DNA of 40,096 bases. Origin: Bifidobacteriaceae bacterium (GTDB lineage: Bacteria > Actinomycetota > Actinomycetes > Actinomycetales > WQXJ01). A model generated the notes under the pieces. It saw only the letters and a program-made list of their open reading frames with translations. It made no database searches and had not been told where the DNA came from. The translations under genes and the position numbers were made by a program. Below, one piece after another: positions 8,535-17,552 of this stretch (the stretch's first letter is position 1; each line of letters begins with the position of its first letter). The stretch is taken from contig JAITLE010000039.1 of NCBI GenBank assembly GCA_031278075.1, positions 1 through 40,096 of the forward strand. The letters run 5' to 3'.

Positions 8535-10836
8535 ACGTCCTCACCACGACAAGACCACAGCCCCGCCCGACAGCCACCCCGGTGATTGGGCCGGGCTGCT
8601 GAACGGCCGGGAACTCTGCCAGGTTGTCGCTGGGGCAGCGCCCCTTTCGCGCGCTCAGAGGTGGGTGTGGCCAACCGTGGTGGTGGGCAGCGAATGTCTA
8701 CGGGTCGCGGAGTCAGGGGAAGAGCTCGAAGGTCGCTTGAGCGCCTTGCATCACTTGTTACAAGACCAGCTCAAGAATCCCAACGCATTGGCGCACCCGG
8801 AAATAACCGCTGACTTCTTCCGGCGGCTGGTGAAGGACCGCGTCAACATCGAGATCCAGCAGCACGAACTCGGGACTGACCTGCCAAAAACGGTCGAGTT
8901 TGATCACTGGGTGCTCGCCTTGGCCAGCGCCGCGGCAGGCGTCAACACCGCTTACTTCAGCGATCGGGCCGACGCCCGGGGTGGGGTGGCGCGCTCATCT
9001 GCCGCCACGGTGGGCATCTGCTCGTCTAGCGCTGCCTGGCGGAACGCCGCCCGGGACCTCAAAGCCCTGGAGAACGCCCCCCTGCCCCAAAGCCCAAGTC
9101 ACGAGGCGCGAATGGCTAAAGGCTTGGCTTCCCGCATCCAAGCCGCCATCCTAGACGGCAGCGTGAACTTGGGGGATATCCAATCGCTGACGGAACTGGC
9201 ATGGTCCGAGTTCATAAGCAAACTGTCCGTCTGGCGCGGATATCCGGACTGGGCAGAACTCATCGCCCGCCTCGAGCTGCTCGCCGCCAACTCCGCGAGA
9301 GAGGGCCGGCAGTTCCAGGCTCATCTCGAAAATTCACCGGACATACGTATGGTCAAGGGCACGCTGAAGGACGAGACCGAGCGTTCGGCCAAGAACTGGC
9401 AACAGGTCATCAATGGCTGGCCCGAGGGCTCGAACACTGAATCCGGGAAGAAAGGACCGGCGCAGACCGAACTTTACCAGAATTTGGCCCGTTTGCTCCT
9501 CAGGCAGGCCGAATTGCGCTCCCGGCTAGTCGAACAAGAGAAAAACGCCAGGCAAGGACGCCTGACGGCCTTTCAACAGCGCATCGACCCCGCCGCCGCC
9601 TCGCCCCTTCCCGTTCGCAACGCTCCTGGCGTGCCTGCGGCGCCCAAATTCCCGCCACCTCCTGACAGCACGTCTTCGTTGAAGGGATATCCGCCGCCAG
9701 CGGTCATATACGTCACAACCTTCGATTTGGAGCTGGAGTTCGCGCTGGTCAGTGAGGGGGTCGACAAGTTTGTCATGGTCATGCCCGTCCACATCATCGA
9801 TCGGATCGACGGGCCTGATGCTGAACACGCGACTACTCTGTGGGTGGGCCGTGTGGTGGCCTGCGGAGACGGCCCGGACGCGCCAAGTGAGGAACGCGTC
9901 GAGCGCTTTAGGAGACTCTGCGACGCGAGTTCGGATCAAGACTACTTCTTGTTGTCGACGGTTGAGCAGGTCGGGAGCGGACTTTTGGATGACGGGCAAA
10001 GCCGCGCCAGGGCCGACAAACAGATTGCGCTCCTGAGGCAAGCGCTCGGCATCAGCGATAAGGAGGATGCGACGCCACGGGAGTGCGTCGACGAACTTTA
10101 CTCGCTGCCAATGATTGTCCACCTCATGGGCGCGCCTCTGGTCGCGCCACCGAAACTCGAGGTGGGCCCCCTGCCCAACGCGGGGCCCCCGTTGACGGAC
10201 TTTGGCATGGCAGCCGTCGCCGTGGCGGGCTTGGCGGACGCATGGAGGAGCCGCGTGGAGCAGGTCAAGATAGACGCGAGAGCGGGGCATGGGGCGCCCC
10301 ATTCGCTTGTCCGGGCCGCCAGCATGACCCTGTTGGAAGAGGCCAACGCGATCCGGACGTCGCTCCCGGAGGTCATCCCAGCGGACAGCAGCAGCCGCCG
10401 GCCTCCCCGGAACCTGCCCGGCGCCTTGTGGCACGGTTTGTCGGAGCATTGCTGGCGCTACTGGGCGTTACTCGGCGTCGAGTTGAACGATCCCGTCATC
10501 CGCTACCGCGTGCTCGCCCAGTTCCTGAGCGATGGATTGACTCGACCGCAAGTCGAGGGCTCCGGCTGGCCCAGCCGCACCGGACTCGCCGTCAACCAGG
10601 GCCCTTTGTCCGCCAGAGCCTCTGAGGCTCTGCGCTGGTGCGGTTTCTCGGTGCTGGACGGCCCCGGCGGGTCGGGTCAATCCCGTCTCCTCGTGACGCC
10701 GGATCACCTCGGACACGTCCTGTCGCACCTCGAGGCCACGCTCAATCCCCCTTCCGACCCCGCCCGTCGGCCCTACGTGATTGACCCCGACAGTTGCAAC
10801 TTACCTACCACCGCCCCCGGGAGCACCAATGGCTGA
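8503..10836 (+). CDS. Unknown protein of the TIR/STAND operon (777 aa)
   Basis: No family recognised. Start candidates are ATG 8503 and ATG 8512 (MPPSQSARRP). The N-terminal ~200 residues look helical. A Pro-rich linker (residues ~365-400) leads to a segment VIYVTTFDLELEFALV followed by VDKFVMVMPVHIIDRIDG, which looks like an alternating alpha/beta domain. The C-terminus (WPSRTGLAVNQGPLSARASEALRW onward, split by loops) could be a small winged-helix-like region. There is no signal peptide, membrane segment or P-loop. It overlaps the upstream ATP-grasp gene by 32 nt and the downstream STAND gene by 8 nt, so it is a conserved-looking operon partner rather than a stray frame. A role as adaptor or sensor between TIR and STAND proteins is a guess. 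Confidence 0.85.
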   Translation: MCAMPPSQSARRPHHDKTTAPPDSHPGDWAGLLNGRELCQVVAGAAPLSRAQRWVWPTVVVGSECLRVAESGEELEGRLSALHHLLQDQLKNPNALAHPEITADFFRRLVKDRVNIEIQQHELGTDLPKTVEFDHWVLALASAAAGVNTAYFSDRADARGGVARSSAATVGICSSSAAWRNAARDLKALENAPLPQSPSHEARMAKGLASRIQAAILDGSVNLGDIQSLTELAWSEFISKLSVWRGYPDWAELIARLELLAANSAREGRQFQAHLENSPDIRMVKGTLKDETERSAKNWQQVINGWPEGSNTESGKKGPAQTELYQNLARLLLRQAELRSRLVEQEKNARQGRLTAFQQRIDPAAASPLPVRNAPGVPAAPKFPPPPDSTSSLKGYPPPAVIYVTTFDLELEFALVSEGVDKFVMVMPVHIIDRIDGPDAEHATTLWVGRVVACGDGPDAPSEERVERFRRLCDASSDQDYFLLSTVEQVGSGLLDDGQSRARADKQIALLRQALGISDKEDATPRECVDELYSLPMIVHLMGAPLVAPPKLEVGPLPNAGPPLTDFGMAAVAVAGLADAWRSRVEQVKIDARAGHGAPHSLVRAASMTLLEEANAIRTSLPEVIPADSSSRRPPRNLPGALWHGLSEHCWRYWALLGVELNDPVIRYRVLAQFLSDGLTRPQVEGSGWPSRTGLAVNQGPLSARASEALRWCGFSVLDGPGGSGQSRLLVTPDHLGHVLSHLEATLNPPSDPARRPYVIDPDSCNLPTTAPGSTNG

Positions 10837-13615
10837 GAGTAAACCAGAGGACACGGCCCTGCACCGGTGGCGCCAATCTTTCAGCCAATCCCAACGCCAG
10901 TGTCCCTGGCCCGGGCCGCGGCCGGTGGAACGCAGCACCGCGGCAGGCTTCGCAGACCGGCAAGCCGACGTCGACGCCTTCTTGCACCACATCAGGCAGA
11001 ACCAGTTGTTGGTCTTCCACGGCGAGTCTGGCGCCGGCAAGACCTCGCTGATCAACGTGAAGATAATCGAGGAGTTATGGGGCGAGGATTACGCGCCCAT
11101 GCTGTGCCGCGACTGGTCCGGAGCGACCACACCGGGCGAACGCCCTGACGACAAACTCATTCCGCGCGTCGACAACTTCCTGAGGCACAAGCTCCGAGAG
11201 TCAGGTTGGCTTCACCAAGACTTGGCCACGAAAATCAAGGCGAAAACCCCCCTGGCGCACGCCATCGAGGACGCTTACGGATTCAAAGGCGTCCTGATCC
11301 TTGACCAGTTCGAAGAGGTCCTGCGCTCGGATCCCCGTTTCGCCCGCGCGGCGCTTGGCTGGGTGATCGCCGCCAACGCCAGGTATAACTTCAAAGTGGT
11401 CCTGTCCATGCGATCGGAACAGCTCTATATGGTGAGCGAACGCCTCCGCGACGCGCATCCCTTCACCACCTATTTCCTTAAACTCCAACGCCTCGAGGGC
11501 GAGGAACAAGCCAAGCACATCATCGACGCGCCCGGGCGCGGCTCAGACCAAACGACTTCCCTGATCACAACAGAGGCTGCCAAGTTGCTCGCCAAATGGT
11601 GGGACAAGCCCTCGTCTGATCCCGCAGGCCGCCATGGGGTGTTGGGGCTCCAAGCCGCGCTCTACGTCCTTCATTTCAAGTACAAGGAACTGGACTCCCC
11701 GGTCACCAAGGAAAACCTAAAAAGCCTGGCAAAGGATGCGGGCTCGGCCTTTGACGTCTTCTCCTACTGCCTCGGCGAGCTGATGAACATCCAACTCAGC
11801 TTCGCCAGTCGAGCCGCGCTGGGCCGGCGCCAAGACGGCGTCTCCGCCGAAGACTCCGGCGCCGCTGGCGCGCGCCTGCCCCAGTCGCTCACGCTGGCCA
11901 CCACCAGGGCTGTCGTCAACCTGGTGCCGAGCCTCTCGAGCGGCGACTACAAGATCGAGCGAAGCCTCACAGACTTGTTCGAGTTGGCCTTCGCCCGCTC
12001 GCTCCTGAGCCTCGGGGTGGAAAAGGAGGAGCGCAGGAAAATAGCCGAGGCGATCGCGATGGCGCGGGCCAAACCCTTCGACTATCTTAGCGCGACAACG
12101 ACGGAGCTCGCCAAGACTCTGGAGTTGGGCGAACAAGAGAACGTCGCCTTAGAGCCGGAACCGGACCGTTGGACGGCCACCATTTGCCCGGTCCCGTGGA
12201 GCGCTGACGACAAAGAAGAGCGCGAGCGATCCAACAGCGCCGGCCCGGTCTTCAGTTTCCTGCGCGGACGCGTCTTGACGGAGATGATCCGGAGCTTCTT
12301 GTTCGCCGTCGAATGGCTGGAGGCCGCCACTTTGATTCGCGTCAGCGGACTTTCGGCCGCGCTGGTTCACGACGGATTTGGGCGTCCCTTGACCCGCTGG
12401 TCGGGGGACCACGAGCTCCACAGCCGTCGGGAGGCGGCGCTTTCCCGCACAGCCCTTGATGGAGAGTTCATCTTCTGGGGTGATTCGAGCGACGAAGACC
12501 CGCGGATAATCTGCGACGCGCGCTGGGTCAACTCGGTTGTCAAAGGCACAACCTTCAAGCACGTCGTCTTCTTGAATTGCGACCTGCACGCCACGGCGTT
12601 CATCGGCTGCACTTTTGAGGGAGTGGTGTTCGTGAACTGTCGATTGGACGGCGCGATGCTGAAGGCGTGCGCCATTCGTGGCGGCACGGCCAGCTGGCGC
12701 GAACACCACGGCGCGCCAACCGAGAGGGTTGACTTTCCCAGTTTCCACTTGAGCGCAGCGGCCGACGAGGGCGCCGCCGATCCGTTCGCGAGCTCCGTCG
12801 CAGAGAGCATCGCTGAACTCGCCTGGTACCGCGACTACCGCAGCGCGGACGGGCGGACCGCCTTCGGGCTCCTCTACTCGCCGCAGTCCGGGGTCGCGGC
12901 CGTGCCGCTGGCCAAACTGCCTGAGGACCGTGAGTCGCGGCGGATCGTCCCCGCAGACGGCGGGCTGGTGGTTTGCGGCGGACGGCTCAGCGCCCTGATG
13001 GTCGCGCAATGCGCGTTTCCCCGATTGGAAGAGGGCGACTTCGCGCTGTGCCTGTTAGACGTTGCTGGTAGCTCGCTTGACTTCAACGAGCAGCGCGGCG
13101 GCAGCGTTCTCATCAAAGGCGCCTCGATTCGGGGCCTTGGATACTCCCGTCCGCTGTCGGACATCCTGGCCACCGGGGACGCCGGGGACGCCGGGGCGCA
13201 GGCCGCCGCCGCGACAAGCCAAAACGAGCCCACGGACGAGATCCGGCTCCGCGTCGAGGACTCCGCGCTGTTCGACCTCTTCCTGGGCCCGCGACTGACC
13301 GGCAAAGTGGAGATCGACGGGTGCGCCCTGTTGGGCGCCACACAAGCAAGTGCGGAGCTGACTGTGACGGTCACCAACTCCCGGGTCGGGCAACACAACT
13401 TCCCCCTGAGTGCCGACGAGGACAATCCCGCCAGCGTTCAGCCATTCCAGCCTGAGCCTGGGAGCGATTGGTTCCTCGACGCCTCGACGCAGGCCGTTGT
13501 GTACCGCTCCGAGCCCGGTCGCTACGAGTTCGAGCGCGAGCGCCAGCGCGAGCGCCAGCGCCAGCGCCACCGCGAGCGCGAGACGCGCGCCAAGGAACAA
13601 CCGAGAAAGCGATGA
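10829..13615 (+). CDS. STAND-type P-loop NTPase with pentapeptide-repeat C-terminus
   Basis: 928 residues from ATG 10829, which overlaps the previous stop by 8 nt. NTPase core: Walker A FHGESGAGKTSLI (Gly65-Ser73) and Walker B GVLILDQFEEVL near residue 154, with MRSEQLY downstream, as in STAND/NACHT-like signalling ATPases that switch on threat recognition. Around residues 573-620 there are pentapeptide-like repeats (FKHVVFLNCDLHATAFIGC, then FEGVVFVNCRLDGA), predicting a right-handed beta-helix. The last 30 residues are almost only Glu, Arg and Gln, encoded by tandem GAGCGC/CAGCGC hexamers at about 13530-13580. The 3' end overlaps the radical SAM gene (ATGA). The likely role is the NTP-dependent scaffold or trigger of the operon. 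Confidence 0.85.
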   Translation: MAESKPEDTALHRWRQSFSQSQRQCPWPGPRPVERSTAAGFADRQADVDAFLHHIRQNQLLVFHGESGAGKTSLINVKIIEELWGEDYAPMLCRDWSGATTPGERPDDKLIPRVDNFLRHKLRESGWLHQDLATKIKAKTPLAHAIEDAYGFKGVLILDQFEEVLRSDPRFARAALGWVIAANARYNFKVVLSMRSEQLYMVSERLRDAHPFTTYFLKLQRLEGEEQAKHIIDAPGRGSDQTTSLITTEAAKLLAKWWDKPSSDPAGRHGVLGLQAALYVLHFKYKELDSPVTKENLKSLAKDAGSAFDVFSYCLGELMNIQLSFASRAALGRRQDGVSAEDSGAAGARLPQSLTLATTRAVVNLVPSLSSGDYKIERSLTDLFELAFARSLLSLGVEKEERRKIAEAIAMARAKPFDYLSATTTELAKTLELGEQENVALEPEPDRWTATICPVPWSADDKEERERSNSAGPVFSFLRGRVLTEMIRSFLFAVEWLEAATLIRVSGLSAALVHDGFGRPLTRWSGDHELHSRREAALSRTALDGEFIFWGDSSDEDPRIICDARWVNSVVKGTTFKHVVFLNCDLHATAFIGCTFEGVVFVNCRLDGAMLKACAIRGGTASWREHHGAPTERVDFPSFHLSAAADEGAADPFASSVAESIAELAWYRDYRSADGRTAFGLLYSPQSGVAAVPLAKLPEDRESRRIVPADGGLVVCGGRLSALMVAQCAFPRLEEGDFALCLLDVAGSSLDFNEQRGGSVLIKGASIRGLGYSRPLSDILATGDAGDAGAQAAAATSQNEPTDEIRLRVEDSALFDLFLGPRLTGKVEIDGCALLGATQASAELTVTVTNSRVGQHNFPLSADEDNPASVQPFQPEPGSDWFLDASTQAVVYRSEPGRYEFERERQRERQRQRHRERETRAKEQPRKR

Positions 13616-14877
13616 TCGGGACCGACCCCCGCAACCCGTTCCTGAGCCGGGTGGCGGCCAGGCTGCGGCGAAGCCGCCCCCCTAATCCCCACAGGCCAAC
13701 ATCCTTGATCGTGGAGCGGTTGCCGTCCGGTCCGCTCACGCGGGTGTGGTTCAACACCGCGGGCTGCCCAGAAGACAAACGCGGCGCCTGCACCATGTGC
13801 AATTACGGCGCCGGCGGTCCCACCACCGGCGATGAGATGGTCGCCCAAGTCGAGGCCGCCATCTCAGGTATAGCCCAACCAGAGGGGACCCTGCTGGTCT
13901 CGCCGTCAGGGAGCTTGTTCGACGCCCGCGAAGTCCCCACCGCCGCGGCCCTCGCGATCCTCCGCCTGGCGGCGGCCTCCGGCTTTGGGGCGATCTTGAC
14001 CGAGACCCGTCCCGAGACCCTGACGGCGTCGCTCGTGGACCAGGCGCTCGAGGCCGTCGCGGGCCGGGCATTCGGAGTCGAGCTAGGCCTCGAGTCTTCC
14101 GATCAGGCGGTGCTCAACCTCTGCGTCAACAAGATCATGCGCTTGGCCGACTGGCGGACCGCGCTCGCGTTGCTTTCCAGCCGGGGAGTTCCCGTCACAG
14201 CCAATGTGTCTCTCGGGACCGCTTTTCTCTCCCCGGCTGAAGCGATCGACGACGCTGTCGCCACGGTCTTATGGGCGCTGCGGCACGGCAGCCGCGACTG
14301 TGCCGTGTTTCCGCTGATAGTTCGGGACTGGACGGTGCTCGCGCACCTCTGGCGCCGCGGCCGCCACGAGCCGCCATCTTTGTGGTCTCTGGTTGAGACG
14401 CTGATCCGGGTCGGACCCGACATCGCTCGGCGCGTCTCGATTTCCTGGTACAAGGATTACGACCAAGAACGCGGCGGCGCCTCCGCCGACATGACAGCGC
14501 TCGCGGTCCCGACCACATGTCCCGACTGCCACGCCGAGGTGGTCAGGCGTCTCGACAGTTACCGCGCCACGGGCGATTTTGAAGTCGTCGCGGGCCTTGA
14601 CGCGTTCACCTGCCCCTGCCATGACTCTTGGCGAGCCAGTTTGGACGGCGCCCAGGCGCCTTGGACACACAGGCTCCCGTCAGCATACGAAGCGCTGGGC
14701 CGAGAGGTCCTCGGCGAGACCTGGTGGGCCGCGCACGGATCAGGCGTCCTGGATTGGTTGGGGGTGGCGCTCGGCGAATCTGGAGCGCAGGCCAGGGGTC
14801 AACCGCCAGTCGGGCCGCCGAGCAACGCGAGCTCCAGGACCGCCATCCGGGTGAACAGCCCCAGATCGGAGTGGTGA
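13612..14877 (+). CDS. Radical SAM enzyme with a RaSEA-like CTMC motif
   Basis: 421 residues. The [4Fe-4S]/SAM motif is C52-x7-C60-x2-C63 in TAGCPEDKRGACTMCNYG. The (G/A)CTMCxY form recalls the archaeosine-synthase-type RaSEA/TIGR01210 radical SAM family rather than the usual CxxxCxxC enzymes. A SGSLFDAREV segment and VELGLES follow, as in the TIM barrel of that group. Near the C-terminus, CPDC and CPCH pairs (about residues 303-340) suggest a zinc or auxiliary cluster site. The ATG is fixed by the ATGA overlap with the STAND stop; an open frame extends 144 nt upstream but lies inside the STAND gene. Last gene of the operon; its tail overlaps the convergent carbamoyltransferase gene by 79 nt. 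Substrate unknown. Confidence 0.8.
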   Translation: MIGTDPRNPFLSRVAARLRRSRPPNPHRPTSLIVERLPSGPLTRVWFNTAGCPEDKRGACTMCNYGAGGPTTGDEMVAQVEAAISGIAQPEGTLLVSPSGSLFDAREVPTAAALAILRLAAASGFGAILTETRPETLTASLVDQALEAVAGRAFGVELGLESSDQAVLNLCVNKIMRLADWRTALALLSSRGVPVTANVSLGTAFLSPAEAIDDAVATVLWALRHGSRDCAVFPLIVRDWTVLAHLWRRGRHEPPSLWSLVETLIRVGPDIARRVSISWYKDYDQERGGASADMTALAVPTTCPDCHAEVVRRLDSYRATGDFEVVAGLDAFTCPCHDSWRASLDGAQAPWTHRLPSAYEALGREVLGETWWAAHGSGVLDWLGVALGESGAQARGQPPVGPPSNASSRTAIRVNSPRSEW

Positions 14878-15701
14878 AAGGCCCTGACCCGAGGATCCGC
14901 GCGAGCTTCGGGGGAGATCTCGTCGATCACAGGCAGCGGCGAGGTCACCACCAACTCCCGCGGCAGCGCCGCCAAACGGTCGGCGGTCAGGGTCAAAGCG
15001 CCACGATCCTCAAGACTGACCGCCCCATGCGGCACACCCGCCATATAGAGGACCGCCGTCTCGCGGGGCAGGTCGCTCCACGACGCTCGCCGCACGATGC
15101 CGTCTGCGCCCGCCGGCCGTCGCCACCCGCGTTCCAGCTCGGGCAGGGTGAGCAGCACAATCAACTCGACGCCGAAACGCGGCAGCAACCGCAGCAAGCT
15201 GGTGACGGCGCGCATCCGCGGGTCGCCGCAAATCGCCACTGTCCGCCCCGCCAAGTCCCCCAGATCGTGCGACAGCGCGAACAGATCCAACAGAGCTTGT
15301 GTCGGGTGCTCGCCATCGGGCCCACGGTCGCCGCCGTTGACGAGCGGCGCCGGACGCTCCGAAGGCAGGTTGGGGCCGGCGAGCGGCTCGCCGAGGCGGG
15401 CGACCACCACGTCGCAGTAGCCCATAACGGTCCGCAGCGTGTCATGGATGCTTTCCGGCCGTGAGATCTCGCTCTCGCGCCGCCTGACCACATCGATGTG
15501 GCGCCCTCCGATCCGGCCGGCGGCGGCCGCGAAGCCGAGACGCGTGCGCAGCGAAGCCTCCAGGAAACACAGCCCCACCAACGGCTGGGAGACCAATGGT
15601 GGGGCCAGGCCGGTTCGGTGCAGTTCAGCCCGCGCCATCACCCATTCGACGTCGGCGTCGGAGAAATCATCAATCGACCGCCAGACTCTGCCGCTGATCA
15701 C
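14799..15701 (-). CDS. Aspartate/ornithine-carbamoyltransferase family protein (PyrB-like paralogue)
   Basis: 300 residues from GTG 15701, chosen because GTGA overlaps the stop of the upstream radical SAM gene. The carbamoyl-phosphate motif is present as FLEASLRTRLGF (usual form FxxSTRTR), together with GEHPTQALLDLF and the late PLPVIDEI loop and RMAVLELAL. These place it in the ATCase/OTCase superfamily. The 80s-loop lysine region (K-G-E-S...DT in ATCase) reads RPESIHDT, so the lysine of true aspartate carbamoyltransferases appears replaced. It sits with radical SAM and nitroreductase genes, not pyrimidine genes, so I infer a specialised carbamoyltransferase on another acceptor. A divergent PyrB cannot be excluded. 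Confidence 0.8.
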   Translation of the reverse strand: MISGRVWRSIDDFSDADVEWVMARAELHRTGLAPPLVSQPLVGLCFLEASLRTRLGFAAAAGRIGGRHIDVVRRRESEISRPESIHDTLRTVMGYCDVVVARLGEPLAGPNLPSERPAPLVNGGDRGPDGEHPTQALLDLFALSHDLGDLAGRTVAICGDPRMRAVTSLLRLLPRFGVELIVLLTLPELERGWRRPAGADGIVRRASWSDLPRETAVLYMAGVPHGAVSLEDRGALTLTADRLAALPRELVVTSPLPVIDEISPEARADPRVRAFHHSDLGLFTRMAVLELALLGGPTGG

Positions 15702-16858
15702 CTGACAAGCACCGGCCCCGGATACAGATAACGCACCGCACCAGCGCTGTCTTGGGCGAAACTCAGGGTGTTGTGCGTGCAGGGCGGGCACGCGGGTCCC
15801 AAGCTGACCCCGTGGCGCCGCGCGATCTCCATGGCACGGGAATACACCTCGGCCAGTTCAGCGAATGTGGGCGGCGGAACGTCTCGTAACGGTGTGGCCG
15901 GATCGGGCCGGAATGGCGAGAGCACAGGCGTCGCGCCTCTTCGCGCCAGTTCTTCGACGCCCGCGAGAGTGTCCTCCACCGGCTCCAAACCGACCATCAG
16001 CATGGATCTGACGCGCCCTGGGCCGAGCCGCGCGACTGCGCGGTCGATGAAGCCCAGGTACAGCCCAAGGCCCTGGTTGAATTTGTGCCGGGCCACTTGT
16101 TTGGCCCGCTCACGCGAATAGACCTCGAGATTGATGGAGAGTTCGTGGACCCCGCCTGCCTCGAGTTCGCCGAGGTCGAACACGCCCCGCAGCGGCACCA
16201 TCATGATGTCGACGTCCACTCCGGGCAAATGCGCGAGCACTCGCCGGAACAACTCGCGGTGGAAACCCACATCCTTGGGTTTGGGCGTCCCCCCGGAAAT
16301 CAGGACGTGACGCGCCGGTTGGGCTTGATCCGCGAGGGCGATGTCGAGCGCTTCAAGACAACCTTCGATCGGTTTCAAAGCATAAGTGCCGATCGGGTCG
16401 TCGTATGGGATGTTGCAGAATTCACAGACCATGGCGCAGCTCCGCAACGGGGACAAGCGGACCCGATCGGCGTGCGTGAAAACAAAATTGTTCAGTGGCC
16501 CGTGTCCACCTGCGCCGCCGTGATAGGCCGCCTGTGGGCAGTAAGCCGCCCGGGATCCCGAACCGCCCGCGTCAACCACAAAGCCACCAGAGTCGGCGTC
16601 AAGTTTGATCACAGCGTCGGATCGGACGAAGTTTGGGTTGTTACGCCGCACCGGGGCGTTGACCCACACGTCATCCTCTAGTCTCAGGATCAACCCACTG
16701 GTCGAAGCGTAATCGGCCGCTGACCACCCAAGTTCCCGGACGGCATCGTCCAATCGCTTGGCCGCGCGCGCGGTGACGGACATGCCTTCTGCGAGCAACC
16801 GCAACTTGAGTTCTTGCGTCGGCGCGAGGTCAGACACGATCGACGTCCGAGTCGCCAT
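15698..16858 (-). CDS. Radical SAM protein, CxxxCxxC type
   Basis: 386 residues. The motif SCAMVCEFCNIPYDDP supplies the CxxxCxxC [4Fe-4S] ligands. LISGGTPKPKD and a TIM-barrel pattern (ELSINLEVYS, RSMLMVGLEPVEDT) fit the BioB/ThiH-like half of the superfamily. A second CxxC pair near the C-terminus (GPACPPCTHNTL) could bind an auxiliary cluster. The ATG at 16858 lies within the nitroreductase gene (29-nt overlap) and the stop overlaps the carbamoyltransferase GTG. The reaction is not predictable from sequence. The context of nitroreductase, radical SAM and carbamoyltransferase suggests consecutive steps modifying one small molecule. Confidence 0.85.
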   Translation of the reverse strand: MATRTSIVSDLAPTQELKLRLLAEGMSVTARAAKRLDDAVRELGWSAADYASTSGLILRLEDDVWVNAPVRRNNPNFVRSDAVIKLDADSGGFVVDAGGSGSRAAYCPQAAYHGGAGGHGPLNNFVFTHADRVRLSPLRSCAMVCEFCNIPYDDPIGTYALKPIEGCLEALDIALADQAQPARHVLISGGTPKPKDVGFHRELFRRVLAHLPGVDVDIMMVPLRGVFDLGELEAGGVHELSINLEVYSRERAKQVARHKFNQGLGLYLGFIDRAVARLGPGRVRSMLMVGLEPVEDTLAGVEELARRGATPVLSPFRPDPATPLRDVPPPTFAELAEVYSRAMEIARRHGVSLGPACPPCTHNTLSFAQDSAGAVRYLYPGPVLVR

Positions 16859-17552
16859 GCCAGACCGCGCGCTCGATTTCGGGGAGCAACGCCGCGTTCA
16901 TGGGCGGCGTCGCGTCGACCCGGCTGTAGCCCAGGGCGAGCGCACCGAACAGGGCGCCTTTCAAGCCGAGCCGGGGGACGATCGCGTCCGATGCGACAGC
17001 GGCGTCCGCCAAGAAGACGCCCGCCAAGCCGAAGGACGTCGCCGCCAGCCACATGTTCTGCACGGCGGCGCCAACGGCGAAAGCGTCCAAACGGATCGCG
17101 AACTGATCCGCGCCTGGCGCCCGCGCGCCAGACGCCGCAGACGAAAAGGGCTCCAACGACTCCACGACGATGACCAGCGGAACGGCGGCGATCACCGCGG
17201 CCGACGCCGCAACCGTGGAGACGTGCCCGGGGTGGGGCTGACCACTGAGCGGGTCCACGGGGACGAATTCCTCACGCCCGGGCGCCGCCATCATCTGCTC
17301 AGAGATCCAGGCGATGAGCCCCGGATCCCGCACCACGTGGAGGCGCCACGGTTGAGCGTTCTTCGCTGACGGCGCAGCGAGGCCCGCCTGGACGATCTGC
17401 CTGACCACCGAGTTGGGCGGCGTTCGCTCGGTGAAGTCCGCGCGCACGGAGCGGCGGCGCATGATCGTGGCGACGGTGCCGTTCTGTTGGCCGGGCGCTG
17501 GAGCCGCGGCGCCTTCGGAGCCCGGCGGCGGTCCCCCGGCGTGGCCCGTCAA
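16830..17552 (-). CDS. Nitroreductase-family FMN oxidoreductase
   Basis: NAD(P)H/FMN-dependent oxidoreductase fold. Landmarks are MRRRSVRADF (FMN phosphate-binding arginines), APSAKNAQPWRLHVV, GAAVQNMWLAATSFGLAG and GALALGY. The longest frame uses TTG 17552, overlapping the upstream TPR gene (TTGA), and gives 240 residues with a Pro/Gly-rich leader. ATG 17462 would give about 210 residues, closer to the core domain; the start is therefore uncertain. Overlap with both neighbours supports a translationally coupled operon. The natural substrate is unknown; many family members reduce quinones, enones or dehydro-amino acids rather than nitro groups. Confidence 0.88.
   Translation of the reverse strand: MTGHAGGPPPGSEGAAAPAPGQQNGTVATIMRRRSVRADFTERTPPNSVVRQIVQAGLAAPSAKNAQPWRLHVVRDPGLIAWISEQMMAAPGREEFVPVDPLSGQPHPGHVSTVAASAAVIAAVPLVIVVESLEPFSSAASGARAPGADQFAIRLDAFAVGAAVQNMWLAATSFGLAGVFLADAAVASDAIVPRLGLKGALFGALALGYSRVDATPPMNAALLPEIERAVWHGDSDVDRV

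Noticed and set aside
13468..13611. Longer N-terminus for the first radical SAM gene
   Set aside because: The extra residues are the alternative frame of the STAND repeat tail. The ATG at 13612 overlaps the STAND stop (ATGA) like the other junctions.
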